DNA of 32,127 bases, taken from the NCBI GenBank assembly GCA_022820825.1, contig JAJEEU010000100.1, positions 1 to 32,127 on the forward strand, written 5' to 3'. Below the pieces are notes generated by a model. That model was not told where the DNA came from. It saw only the letters and a program-made list of their open reading frames with translations, and ran no database searches. The translations under genes and the position numbers were made by a program. Position 1 is the first letter of the stretch. The number at the start of each line of letters is the position of its first letter. This stretch comes from Vicinamibacteria bacterium. Its GTDB lineage: Bacteria > Acidobacteriota > Vicinamibacteria > Vicinamibacterales > UBA8438. This document shows, piece after piece, positions 23,668-32,127 of this stretch.

Positions 23668-23692
23668 ATTATCACACTCGGCGAGCGATAAT
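23668..23692. promoter_or_regulatory. AT-rich imperfect palindrome between divergent genes
   Basis: ATTATC (23668-23673) and GATAAT (23687-23692) flank CTCG-G-CGAG in the 80-base gap between the kinase fusion gene and the small protein gene. It is a likely shared operator or promoter; binding by the kinase's own winged helix is a natural guess. Confidence 0.45.
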
Positions 23693-23706
23693 GACGCTGT
23701 ATACGG

Positions 23707-23913
23707 ATGCTGTTCATAGTCCGACAACCTGACGGCCAACAGATCGGGATCCATGCGGACCGACTCGAGGTCGAATCCACCGGGAACGGACAGTTCCGGT
23801 TCCACGGCCCGCACGGATCGTTCATCGAGCTGCCGGCCCGCAAGGTCGACTACATCCGGCTGGTGGATGAAGCGTGGCCTGACAGGTCGAAGCCAGACGA
23901 GACGTCGCGCTAG
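23707..23913 (+). CDS. Small beta-rich protein, related to the one at 13749
   Basis: The product is 68 residues, MLFIVRQPDGQQIGIHADRL, then FRFHGPHGSFIELPARKVDYI and an acidic tail. No known domain is recognised. The pattern F-x-V-x-Q-x-D-G, A-x-x-L, aromatic-x-F and L-P-x-[RK]-x-V-x-x-I is shared with the product at 13749-13967, so two members of one small family occur in this window. Alternating hydrophobic residues suggest a beta fold that could bind nucleic acid or another protein. The start lacks a good ribosome-binding site. It is transcribed away from the kinase fusion gene, from a short shared upstream region, and converges with the DoxX gene two bases after its stop. Confidence 0.62.
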   Translation: MLFIVRQPDGQQIGIHADRLEVESTGNGQFRFHGPHGSFIELPARKVDYIRLVDEAWPDRSKPDETSR

Positions 23914-23915
23914 GG

Positions 23916-24308
23916 TCAGCTCTTGGCGAGCTTCGCGTCTACGCTCCAGGCGCCCGGACCGACCGACGCCAGGTAGAGGAACAGGAAGCAGAAGAGCACG
24001 GCCGACTCGCCGCGGTTGACGAGCGGCAGCAGGGGCGATCCCTGGACCGCCACGTGGCCGATGAAGTAGGCCACGGCCATCTGGCCGCTGGCGATGAACG
24101 CCACCGGCTTCGTGAAGAGGCCGACGATGATGAGCGCGCCGCCGACGGTCTCGATGATGGCGGCGAGGCCGAGCAGCGAGGCTATCGCGACCTGGTCGCC
24201 CCCCAACAGGCCGAACTTCATCAGGCCGTGGAGCATGAAGCAGTAGCCCGCGACGATGCGGACGGTGTCGTGGATGCACTCCGAGTAGGGTTCCAGGAAT
24301 CGCGTCAT
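23916..24308 (-). CDS. DoxX-family membrane protein
   Basis: The product is 130 residues, MTRFLEPYSECIHDTVRIVAGYCFMLHGLMKFG. AAAGGAC lies nine bases before the ATG. Four hydrophobic helices are visible: about 14-32 (VRIVAGYCFMLHGLMKF), 42-66 (ASLLGLAAIIETVGGALIIVGLF), 68-88 (VAFIASGQMAVAYFIGHV) and 101-118 (ESAVLFCFLFLYLASVG). The R-x-x-x-G-x-x-F-x-x-H-G-x-x-K in helix 1 and the IE-x-x-G-G motif in helix 2 are DoxX hallmarks. The family covers small quinone- or redox-related inner-membrane proteins; the role here is unspecified. It is divergent from the Phd-like gene, with about 140 bases between. Confidence 0.87.
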   Translation of the reverse strand: MTRFLEPYSECIHDTVRIVAGYCFMLHGLMKFGLLGGDQVAIASLLGLAAIIETVGGALIIVGLFTKPVAFIASGQMAVAYFIGHVAVQGSPLLPLVNRGESAVLFCFLFLYLASVGPGAWSVDAKLAKS

Positions 24309-24405
24309 CGGGCCATGTCCTTTCGGGAAGAGAGCCGGGAGGAAACGTCGCCGAACGGCCGCATGCGTCTTCCGATTGTATATCGGCCGGAGCCGCGGCA
24401 GGAAA

Positions 24406-25684
<1,279 letters not shown>

Positions 25685-25688
<4 letters not shown>

Positions 25689-26074
25689 CGCTCCTGGTCG
25701 ACACCATCACGTTTCTCTGGCTGGTGTCGGACGATCAACGGTTGCCGCTCCGCGCACGCACGGCGTGTCGCACCCCCTCGAATGACGTATACCTGAGCGC
25801 GCTCTCGGTGTGGGAGATTGCGATCAAGAATCGGTTGGGCAAGCTGCCGCTTCCCGAAACGCCCGAAGCGTTCGTGGCCAGCCGCCGCAGGCGGCTGCGC
25901 ATCGAGCCGCTGCCGTTCGATGAACGCGACGCGGCGCACGACGTGCTGCTGCCGCCGCACCACAGGGATCCATTCGATCGAGGGTTGGTGTCGCAGGCCA
26001 TCTTGCGCGGCATGACGATCGTGACCAACGACCCGTTGATCTCACGATATCCGGCGCCGGTGCTTTGGTCGTAG
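25685..26074 (+). CDS. PIN-domain ribonuclease toxin, VapC-like
   Basis: The product is 129 residues from GTG 25685, overlapping the preceding stop. It has the full PIN catalytic set: Asp6 (TLLVDTITFLWLVS), Glu in the helix VYLSALSVWEIAIKNRLGKLPL, Asp residues in HHRDPFDRGLVSQAI, and the late VTNDPLI. The family usually has LLLDTHxLLW at the start; here the His is Ile, which is outside the catalytic set. PIN toxins cleave RNA, often tRNA or rRNA loops. The cognate antitoxin is probably the Phd-like product at 24448, which is separated by an unrelated gene rather than adjacent. A tRNA gene lies about 90 bases downstream. Confidence 0.85.
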
Positions 26075-26167
26075 GAACACGGAGCATTTGACGCGGTTCG
26101 CCGTAATGGGCGATCATCATCGGACGCATGATCGTGTCTGCCCCGCAACACTCGGCTTCCGCAGCAA

Positions 26168-26244
26168 AGGCGCGTAGCTCAGTTGGTTAGAGCGCCTGCT
26201 TGACATGCAGGAGGTCGGCGGTTCAAGTCCGCCCGTGCCTACCA
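26168..26244 (+). tRNA. tRNA-Val (GAC)
   Basis: The 77 bases fold as a full cloverleaf. The acceptor AGGCGCG pairs with CGTGCCT (one G-T pair), followed by A and an encoded CCA. The D-arm is GCTCAGTTGGTTAGAGC. The anticodon arm is CCTGC-TTGACAT-GCAGG, with anticodon GAC at 26202-26204. The T-arm is GGCGG-TTCAAGT-CCGCC. The body matches bacterial tRNA-Val(GAC), which reads GUC and GUU codons. It lies 34 bases upstream of thrS. Confidence 0.95.
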
Positions 26245-26278
26245 TGCCCTTCCCAATCCGCCGCACACCAGCGACCGC

Positions 26279-28204
26279 ATGAGCCAGATCACCGTCAGCA
26301 TGCCGGACGGCTCCACGCGGAGCGTGCCGGCGGGCACGCCCGTCCGCGACGTGGCGGCGGGAATCTCGCCGCGCCTGGCGCGCGAGGCGCTCGCGGCGTA
26401 CGTCGACGAGCGGATGGTGGACCTGTCCCATCCGCTCGAGACCGACGCGGCGCTCACGGTGGTGACGCCGCGGACGCCGGGCGCGCTGGAGCTGTACCGC
26501 CACAGCACGGCCCACCTGCTGGCGGCGGCGGTGACCGCCCTGTTCCCCGAGGCGCAGTGCGGCATCGGTCCGCCGACGGAGGACGGCTTCTTCTACGACT
26601 TCATCGTCCACCGCCCGTTCGTTCCCGAGGACCTCGCGGCCATCGAAGAGAAGATGCTCGAGCTGGCGAAGCGCGACCTGGCGTACGAGCGGAAGATGCT
26701 GCCCAAGGCCGACGCCAAGGCGTACTTCGCCGGCAAGGGCGAGCCGCTCAAGGTGCAGCTCATCGAGGAGAAGGGCGGCGACGTCGTCTCGTGCTACACC
26801 ATCGAGGACGCGTTCATCGACTTCTGCACCGGCCCGCACGTGCCGTCCACCGGCCGCCTCAAGGCGTTCAAGGTGCTGAGCAGCTCCAACGCCTACTGGA
26901 AGGGCGACGCCGCCAACCAGCCGATGCAGCGGATCTACGGCACGGCGTTCTTCAAGCGCTCGGCGCTCGACGAGCACCTGGCGCGGCTGGAGGAGGCGAA
27001 GAAGCGCGACCACCGCAAGGTGGGGCGCGAGCTGGAGCTGTTCACGTTCCACCACTGGGCGCCGGGCGCGCCGTTCTGGCTGCCCAAGGGCGCGCTGCTC
27101 TACGGCCTGCTCTCGGACTACATGCGCGGCAAGCTGTCCGGCGGCGGCTACCAGGAAGTGCGCACGCCGCTGGTGTTCAACAAGCGGCTGTGGGAGACGT
27201 CGGGGCACTGGGACCACTACCGCGAGAACATGTTCCTCGTGGAGTCGGAGCAGGAGCCGTTCGGGCTGAAGGCCATGAACTGCCCCGGCCACATGCTCAT
27301 CTTCGCCAGCCAGGTGCGCAGCTACCGCGACCTGCCGCTGCGCTTCGCCGACCAGGGGGTGCTGCACCGCCAGGAGGCGTCCGGCGTGCTGTCGGGGCTG
27401 ACGCGCGTGCGGCAGTTCGCGCAGGACGACGCCCACTGCTTCGTGGCCGAGGACCAGATCGGCGCGGAGGTCGAGCGGCTGCTGGCGCTGGTGGACGGCG
27501 TGTACACCGACTTCGGCCTGCGCTACACCACGGAGCTGTCGACCCGCCCGGAGAAGTACCTGGGCGAAGAGGCCACCTGGGACCGCGCCGAGTCGCAGTT
27601 GCGGCAGGCGCTGGAGGCGGCCGGCCGGCCGTTTGCCGTCTCGGAGGGCGAGGGCAACTTCTACGGCCCGAAGATCGACTTCCACGTGATGGACGCCATC
27701 GGCCGCAAGTGGCAGTGCGCGACCATCCAGCTCGACTACCAGTTGCCGCAGCGCTTCAACCTGAAGTACGTCGGCGCCGACAACGCCGAGCACCGGCCGG
27801 TGGTCATCCACCGCGCCATCTTCGGCAGCTTCGAGCGCTTCATCGCGCTGCTGATCGAGCACTACGCCGGCGCCTTCCCGCTGTGGCTCGCGCCCGTGCA
27901 GGCCGTGGTGCTGCCGATCGCCGACCGCCACGCGGAGTACGGCGAGAGCGTCCGGCAGCAGCTTGCCGCGGCCGGCCTGCGCGCGGAGCTGGATGCCCGC
28001 CAGGAGAAGATCGGGTATAAGATCCGCGAAGCGCAGCTCGCCAGGGTGCCCTACATGCTGGTGGCCGGCGACCGCGAGGCGGCATCCGGCGCCGTTGCGG
28101 TGCGTGCGCGCGGCCGCGGCGACCAGGGGGCGCAGCCGGTGGGGGCCTTCATCGAGGCGGCCCTCGACGAGATACGGCGCAAGGCCCCGGCCGTAAACGA
28201 CTAG
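26279..28204 (+). CDS. thrS: Threonyl-tRNA synthetase
   Basis: The product is 641 residues, the usual bacterial length. It charges tRNA-Thr. The order is: TGS domain (1-62, MSQITVSMPDGSTRSVPAGT), editing domain with His75 and His79 (HSTAHLLAAAV) and the later C-T-G-P-H-V, class II catalytic core with motif 2 region (FADQGVLHRQEASGVLSGLTRVRQFAQDDAH), the zinc Cys at about 335 (MNCPGHML), motif 3 (HRAIFGSFERFIALLIEHYAGAFPLWLAP), and the anticodon-binding domain at the C-terminus. ATG 26279 is the natural start because the TGS strand begins immediately. It heads the translation gene block; infC follows after 24 noncoding bases. No leader structure was identified. Confidence 0.97.
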   Translation: MSQITVSMPDGSTRSVPAGTPVRDVAAGISPRLAREALAAYVDERMVDLSHPLETDAALTVVTPRTPGALELYRHSTAHLLAAAVTALFPEAQCGIGPPTEDGFFYDFIVHRPFVPEDLAAIEEKMLELAKRDLAYERKMLPKADAKAYFAGKGEPLKVQLIEEKGGDVVSCYTIEDAFIDFCTGPHVPSTGRLKAFKVLSSSNAYWKGDAANQPMQRIYGTAFFKRSALDEHLARLEEAKKRDHRKVGRELELFTFHHWAPGAPFWLPKGALLYGLLSDYMRGKLSGGGYQEVRTPLVFNKRLWETSGHWDHYRENMFLVESEQEPFGLKAMNCPGHMLIFASQVRSYRDLPLRFADQGVLHRQEASGVLSGLTRVRQFAQDDAHCFVAEDQIGAEVERLLALVDGVYTDFGLRYTTELSTRPEKYLGEEATWDRAESQLRQALEAAGRPFAVSEGEGNFYGPKIDFHVMDAIGRKWQCATIQLDYQLPQRFNLKYVGADNAEHRPVVIHRAIFGSFERFIALLIEHYAGAFPLWLAPVQAVVLPIADRHAEYGESVRQQLAAAGLRAELDARQEKIGYKIREAQLARVPYMLVAGDREAASGAVAVRARGRGDQGAQPVGAFIEAALDEIRRKAPAVND

Positions 28205-28213
28205 AATTCGGTC

Positions 28214-28231
28214 GGAAGGGAGACTGTCATA
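28214..28231 (+). promoter_or_regulatory. infC ribosome-binding site and AUA start codon
   Basis: GGAAGGGAG (28214-28222) is followed six bases later by ATA (28229-28231). In this frame no ATG, GTG, TTG or CTG lies between the stop at 28202-28204 and the GTG at 28298. That GTG is too late, since the coding pattern and conserved IF3 N-terminal residues ([14 protein letters not shown]) already precede it. ATA is the only well-placed start. Confidence 0.75.
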
Positions 28232-28789
28232 CCGTTCGGACGAAGACCGCAACGCGACTTTCGCGCCAACCGCACGCGCATCAACGAGCGCATCCGGGTG
28301 CGCGAGATTCGCGTCATCGACGACACCGGGGAGCAGCTCGGCGTGATGCCGCCGCAGCAGGCGCTGGTCATCGCCCGCGAGAAGGGGCTCGACCTCGTGG
28401 AGGTTTCCCCCACCGCGGTGCCGCCGGTATGCCGCATCACCGACTACGGCCGCTATCAGTACCTGGAGCACAAGCGCAGCCGCGAGGCCAAGAAGCACCA
28501 GACGAAGATAGAGGTCAAGGAGATCAAGTTCCGCCCGAAGGTGGACGAGCACGACTATCGGTTCAAGAAGAAGCACGTGGAGCGGTTCCTGGCCCACGGG
28601 GACAAGGTGAAGGCCACCATCTTCTTCCGGGGGCGCGAGATGGCGCATCCCGAGATCGGCCGGCAGATCCTGGAGCGGCTGGTGGAGGAGCTGGGCGAGA
28701 CCGTGGTGCAGGAAACGATGCCGCGCATGGAAGGCAACCAGATGCACACCATTCTGAGCAGCCGGACGGCTGGCCGGAAGGGGCGCTAG
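28229..28789 (+). CDS. infC: Translation initiation factor IF-3, AUA start
   Basis: The product is 186 residues if translation starts at ATA 28229: [20 protein letters not shown], then [19 protein letters not shown] and the linker-C-domain sequence ([23 protein letters not shown] ... [17 protein letters not shown]). IF3 prevents wrong initiation by rejecting non-canonical start codons. In E. coli infC itself starts with AUU, so excess IF3 lowers its own synthesis; an AUA start here fits that same feedback. A start at GTG 28298 would remove the conserved N-terminal segment. The gene sits between thrS and rpmI as in many bacteria. Confidence 0.93.
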   Translation: MPFGRRPQRDFRANRTRINERIRVREIRVIDDTGEQLGVMPPQQALVIAREKGLDLVEVSPTAVPPVCRITDYGRYQYLEHKRSREAKKHQTKIEVKEIKFRPKVDEHDYRFKKKHVERFLAHGDKVKATIFFRGREMAHPEIGRQILERLVEELGETVVQETMPRMEGNQMHTILSSRTAGRKGR

Positions 28790-28793
28790 AACG

Positions 28794-28991
28794 ATGCCCA
28801 AGATGAAGACCCATCGCGGCGCGGCCAAGCGGTTCGGGACCACCGGCACCGGCAAGCTGCGGCGCGCCAAGGCGTTCAAGCAGCACATCCTGACGAGCAA
28901 GACCGCCAAGCGGCGGCGGGGACTGCGCGGCACCACGTCCGTGGACGAGGCCGACGCCCCGCGCCTGAAGCGGATGATTCCGTACAAGTAA
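28794..28991 (+). CDS. rpmI: Ribosomal protein bL35
   Basis: The product is 65 residues, [20 protein letters not shown], with the family's K-M-K-T-x-x-x-A-A-K-R-F start and the basic AKRRRGLRG middle. It ends [12 protein letters not shown] as usual. It lies four bases after the infC stop, with AAGGGG inside the infC end as ribosome-binding site. It is a component of the large ribosomal subunit. Confidence 0.97.
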   Translation: MPKMKTHRGAAKRFGTTGTGKLRRAKAFKQHILTSKTAKRRRGLRGTTSVDEADAPRLKRMIPYK

Positions 28992-29024
28992 CCCCGGAGC
29001 GTAACCGGACGGTTGGAGTAGGAC

Positions 29025-29381
29025 ATGCCCCGAGTGAAACGAGGCAGCCTGCGGCGCAACAAGCGGCGGCGCCTGCTGGCGCGGGCCAAGGGCTTCTATC
29101 AGACGAAGAGCAAGCTGTACCGCGCGGCGAAGGAAGCGGTGGAGACGTCGCTCGCCTACGCGTACGTCGGCCGGCGGCGCAAGAAGCGCGACTTCCGGCG
29201 CCTCTGGATCATCCGCATCAACGCGGCCGCCCGCCTGCACGACCTCAGCTACAGCCAGTTCATGCACGGCCTCAAGCAGGCCGGCGTCGGCCTCGACCGC
29301 AAGGCGCTCGCCGACCTCGCCGTGGAGGATCCGGCGGCGTTCGCGCATCTCGCCGCCCAGGCCCGCGACGCCCGCGCCTAG
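29025..29381 (+). CDS. rplT: Ribosomal protein bL20
   Basis: The product is 118 residues, [37 protein letters not shown]. All hallmarks of bL20 are visible: the basic N-terminal extension, [58 protein letters not shown] and the C-terminal [26 protein letters not shown] precedes the ATG. It binds 23S rRNA early in assembly and in several bacteria represses the operon; no leader structure was worked out here. Confidence 0.97.
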   Translation: MPRVKRGSLRRNKRRRLLARAKGFYQTKSKLYRAAKEAVETSLAYAYVGRRRKKRDFRRLWIIRINAAARLHDLSYSQFMHGLKQAGVGLDRKALADLAVEDPAAFAHLAAQARDARA

Positions 29382-29394
29382 CAGCGCGTAGCAG

Positions 29395-30450
29395 GTGGAC
29401 GCACCCCCCGAGGTAAACCAGCTCCGGACGGCGTTCCGCGCCGAGCTGGAGCGCACCGCCGGTCCGCGCGACGTGCAGGACCTCCGCGACCGCTACCTCG
29501 GCCGCAAGCGCGGCCGGGTGGTCGCGCTGCTCAAGACGCTGGCCGGGGCGCCGCCCGAGCGGCGGCGGGCCCTCGGCCAGGCGGCCAACGCGCTCAAGCA
29601 GGAGATCGAAGCGGCCCTGGAGGCGCGGCGCGCGGCCGTCGCCGAGGCGCGGCCGCCGGCGGGGGCGGTCGACGTGACGCTGCCGGGGCGCGCCCCGGCG
29701 CCGGGACACCGCCACCCCCTGTCGCTCATCCGCGAGGAGATCGAGGCGATCTTCTCCGCCATCGGCTTCGAGATCGTGCACGGCCCCGAGGCCGAGGACG
29801 ATTACCACAACTTCGAGGCCCTCAACATGCCGGCGGCGCACCCGGCGCGCGACATGCAGGACACGCTGTACCTCGACGGCGCCATTCCGCCGCCCGGCGG
29901 CGAAGGCCGGCCGGCGACCCTGCTGCGCACGCACACCTCGGGGATGCAGATCCGCTACATGGAGACGCACGAGCCGCCCATCCGGATCATCGCGCCCGGC
30001 CTGGTGTACCGCCGCGACACGCCCGACCTGACCCACTCGCCGATGTTCCAGCAGGTGGAAGGCCTGCTGGTCGGCGAGACCGTCACCATGGGCGACCTGA
30101 AGGGCACGCTGGAGCACTTCCTGCGGGCGCTGTTCGACGACGACACCAGGGTGGCGTTCCGGCCCAGCTTCTTCCCCTACACGGAGCCGAGCACCGAGGT
30201 GTTCATCACCTGCGTCTTCTGCCGCGGCGGCGGCTGCGCCGTCTGCAAGCGGACCGGCTGGATCGAGATCCTGGGCGCCGGCATGGTGCATCCGGCGGTG
30301 TTCGAGGCGGTCGGCTACGACGCCGAGCGGTTTACAGGCTGGGCTTTCGGCGTCGGCATCGACCGCGTGGCGGCGCTCAAGTACCGCGTCGACGACATCC
30401 GCCGCTTCTACGCCAACGACCTCCATCTGCTGGAGCAGTTCCCGTCTTGA
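29395..30450 (+). CDS. pheS: Phenylalanyl-tRNA synthetase alpha chain
   Basis: The product is 351 residues from GTG 29395, 13 bases after rplT; no ATG is available in the right place. The N-terminal coiled-coil helices (about 1-95) bind tRNA. The class II core has HPLSLIREEIEAIFSAIGFEIVHGPE, DTLYL, LLRTHTSGMQIRYM (motif 2 region), VYRRDTPDLTHSPMFQQVEGLLV, a Cys cluster CVFCRGGGCAVCKRTGW and motif 3 GWAFGVGIDRVAALKY. It pairs with the pheT product to charge tRNA-Phe. Its stop overlaps the pheT start (TTGA). Confidence 0.96.
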   Translation: MDAPPEVNQLRTAFRAELERTAGPRDVQDLRDRYLGRKRGRVVALLKTLAGAPPERRRALGQAANALKQEIEAALEARRAAVAEARPPAGAVDVTLPGRAPAPGHRHPLSLIREEIEAIFSAIGFEIVHGPEAEDDYHNFEALNMPAAHPARDMQDTLYLDGAIPPPGGEGRPATLLRTHTSGMQIRYMETHEPPIRIIAPGLVYRRDTPDLTHSPMFQQVEGLLVGETVTMGDLKGTLEHFLRALFDDDTRVAFRPSFFPYTEPSTEVFITCVFCRGGGCAVCKRTGWIEILGAGMVHPAVFEAVGYDAERFTGWAFGVGIDRVAALKYRVDDIRRFYANDLHLLEQFPS

Positions 30451-32127
30451 AGATACTGGTCTCCTGGCTGCGGGAGTTCGTCGCGGCCGGCGCCGGCCCG
30501 CGGGAGCTGGCCGACGCCCTTACCAATTGCGGCTTCGAGGTGTCGGACGTCTCGCCGGCGCCGGGCGCATCCGCCGGCGGCGGGGGCGACGCCGTGCTCG
30601 ACCTGGAGATCACCACCAACCGGCCCGACTGCCTGAGCGTGCGCGGCGTCGCCCGCGAGGTGTCGGCCATCTACGGCCTGCCGCTGCTGGACGGCGCCCG
30701 CGGCGCGGACGATGCCGCAGCGGGCGATGCGGACGACCGCGGCGGCGACGTCGAGCTGCCGATCACCATCGAGGACCCCGACCTGTGCCCGCGCTACGCC
30801 GCGGCGGTGGACGACGTCACCATCGGCCCGTCGCCCGGCTGGCTGCAGGCGCGGCTGGAAGCGGCCGGCATGCGCCCGATCAACAACGTGGTGGACGCCA
30901 CCAACTACGTGATGCTGGAGCTGGGGCAGCCGCTGCACGCGTTCGACCTGGCGCGGCTCGGCGGGCCGGAGCTGCGCATCCGGCGCGCGGCGCCCGGCGA
31001 GACGATCGAGACGCTCGACGGCCAGGAGCGGAAGCTCGATGCCGAGATGCTCGTGATCGCCGACGCCGGGCGGCCGCAGGCGCTGGCCGGGGTGATGGGC
31101 GGGGCCGCGTCGGAGGTGTCTTCGGCCACGCGCACGGTCGTGCTGGAGAGCGCCTGCTTCGAGCCCGTGTCGGTGCGCCGCACCAGCAAGCGCACGGCGC
31201 TCTCGACCGACGCCTCGTTCCGCTTCGAGCGGGGCACGGACATCGAGACGCCCGTGGAAGCGCTGCGGCGGCTGCGGCGGCTGCTCGCGGAGATCGCCGG
31301 CGGGCGCCCGCGCGGGCCGATCGCCGACCACTACCCGGCGCCGCGGCCGACTACCGCCATCGAGCTGCGCCACTACCGGGCAGGTAGGGTGCTCGGCGTC
31401 GACGTCGGCCGCGAGTTCATCCCGGAGACGCTGCGGCGGCTCGGCTTCGGCGTGGAGGGCGGTGAGGGCGGCGCGCCGTGGACCGTGACGGTGCCGACGC
31501 ACCGCGTCGACGTGAGCCGCGAGATCGACCTCATCGAGGAGCTCGCGCGCCACTACGGCTACGAGCGCCTGCCGTCCACCTTCCCGGTGCTGGACCGCCC
31601 GGCCGCGCAGCCCGGCGCCTGGCTGCGGCGCAATCGGCTGCTCGCGCGCCTGCTGGTGGCGAGCGGTTGCTCGGAGGCCTTCACCTACACGTTCATCGAG
31701 CGCGCGGCGGCCGAGCCGTTCGCCGCCGATCCGTCCGCCATCGTCCCGCTGGCCAATCCGCTCTCGGAGAAGTTCGCCGTCCTGCGGCCGTCGCTGCTGC
31801 CCGGCCTGCTCGACGCCGCCGTCCACAACCGCCGGCACGGGCACCAGGACGTGCGGCTGTTCGAGATCGGCAGGCGCTTCAGCCGCGGCGGCGGCGAGAC
31901 GCCCGCCCTCGGCATCATCGTGACCGGCGCCGGCGGGCCGCGGCACTGGAGCGCCGCCGTCCGCGAGGCGGACCTGTTCGACGTCACCGGCATCGTCGAG
32001 CGGGCCTGCGCCGGGTTTGGCGTCACGGTGTCGAGCGACAGCGCCGCCCCCGCACCCGGCGCGCCGTTCGTGCCCGGGCGGGCGGCGGTCATGCGCGGAC
32101 GGTCGCGCGACGGACGAGAGGCCGGGA
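30447..32127 (+). CDS. pheT: Phenylalanyl-tRNA synthetase beta chain, 3' end outside the window
   Basis: 560 codons from TTG 30447 are visible, overlapping the pheS stop by four bases. It begins MKILVSWLREFV. The EMAPII-like tRNA-binding insertion (about 110 residues) found after the first 40 residues in E. coli PheT is absent: the sequence goes from LTNCGFEVSDVSPAPG straight to LDLEITTNRPDCLSVRGVAREV. So this is the short form, known in some bacterial groups. The B3/B4 editing region (INNVVDATNYVMLELGQPLHAFD, VMGGAASEVS) and the B5 region (LIEELARHYGYERLPSTFP) follow, then the catalytic-like core begins. The C-terminal anticodon-binding domain lies beyond the window edge. Confidence 0.95.
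   Translation, partial: MKILVSWLREFVAAGAGPRELADALTNCGFEVSDVSPAPGASAGGGGDAVLDLEITTNRPDCLSVRGVAREVSAIYGLPLLDGARGADDAAAGDADDRGGDVELPITIEDPDLCPRYAAAVDDVTIGPSPGWLQARLEAAGMRPINNVVDATNYVMLELGQPLHAFDLARLGGPELRIRRAAPGETIETLDGQERKLDAEMLVIADAGRPQALAGVMGGAASEVSSATRTVVLESACFEPVSVRRTSKRTALSTDASFRFERGTDIETPVEALRRLRRLLAEIAGGRPRGPIADHYPAPRPTTAIELRHYRAGRVLGVDVGREFIPETLRRLGFGVEGGEGGAPWTVTVPTHRVDVSREIDLIEELARHYGYERLPSTFPVLDRPAAQPGAWLRRNRLLARLLVASGCSEAFTYTFIERAAAEPFAADPSAIVPLANPLSEKFAVLRPSLLPGLLDAAVHNRRHGHQDVRLFEIGRRFSRGGGETPALGIIVTGAGGPRHWSAAVREADLFDVTGIVERACAGFGVTVSSDSAAPAPGAPFVPGRAAVMRGRSRDGREAG

Noticed and set aside
26117..29089. A 990-codon open frame on the - strand opposite thrS, infC and rpmI
   Set aside because: It is antisense to certain genes, has low-complexity Arg/Leu/His-rich sequence and no domain. 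Long antisense frames are expected in GC-rich DNA.

Overview
The window is GC-rich bacterial chromosomal DNA with a large accessory region. The right end (about 26.2-32.1 kb) is a conserved housekeeping block on the + strand: tRNA-Val(GAC), thrS, infC, rpmI, rplT, pheS and the start of pheT. The order, the GC content, the short PheT and the recurring C-terminal anchor type suggest an Acidobacteriota-like lineage, possibly Vicinamibacteria. That placement is inference and weakly held.

The left end (1 to about 7.9 kb) looks like a plasmid backbone. It carries a RepB-like primase, an RDD membrane protein, ParA with a ribbon-helix-helix partner, a RepA-type initiator next to three 17-bp iterons, a second small DNA-binding-like protein and an AlpA-type helix-turn-helix protein. 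The noncoding stretch upstream of parA holds palindromic sites at an exact 16-base period and a long inverted repeat. Because this lies in the same sequence as ribosomal-protein genes, it is probably an integrated plasmid or integrative element.

From 7.9 to 14 kb is a zone of repeated recombination. It has a SRAP (HMCES/YedK) pseudogene with three identifiable frameshifts, an IS110-type transposase remnant, two head-to-head P4-type tyrosine integrases, and C-terminal and N-terminal fragments of further integrases. The cargo here is a lone STAS protein and a nucleotidyltransferase toxin-like pair.

From 14.7 to 19.4 kb on the - strand lie a small lipoprotein and three tandem exported proteins. 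All three have signal peptides, a 'TIDEGG' repeat module and nearly the same C-terminal tail (VPxLPL, hydrophobic segment, RLYRxR), which looks like a protein-sorting signal. Very long perfect hairpins separate them.

From 19.6 to 26.1 kb are an orphan RelB/DinJ-like antitoxin, a third integrase, a one-polypeptide two-component system (GAF-PAS-kinase-receiver-winged helix), a small protein related to the one at 13.9 kb, a DoxX membrane protein, and a translationally overlapping three-gene module (Phd-like antitoxin, unknown protein, PIN toxin) with a 30-bp palindrome just upstream.

The most interesting points are the three-protein surface locus, the three-gene Phd/unknown/PIN module, the 16-base operator array with the iteron origin, the AUA start codon of infC, and the accumulation of integrase genes and fragments.
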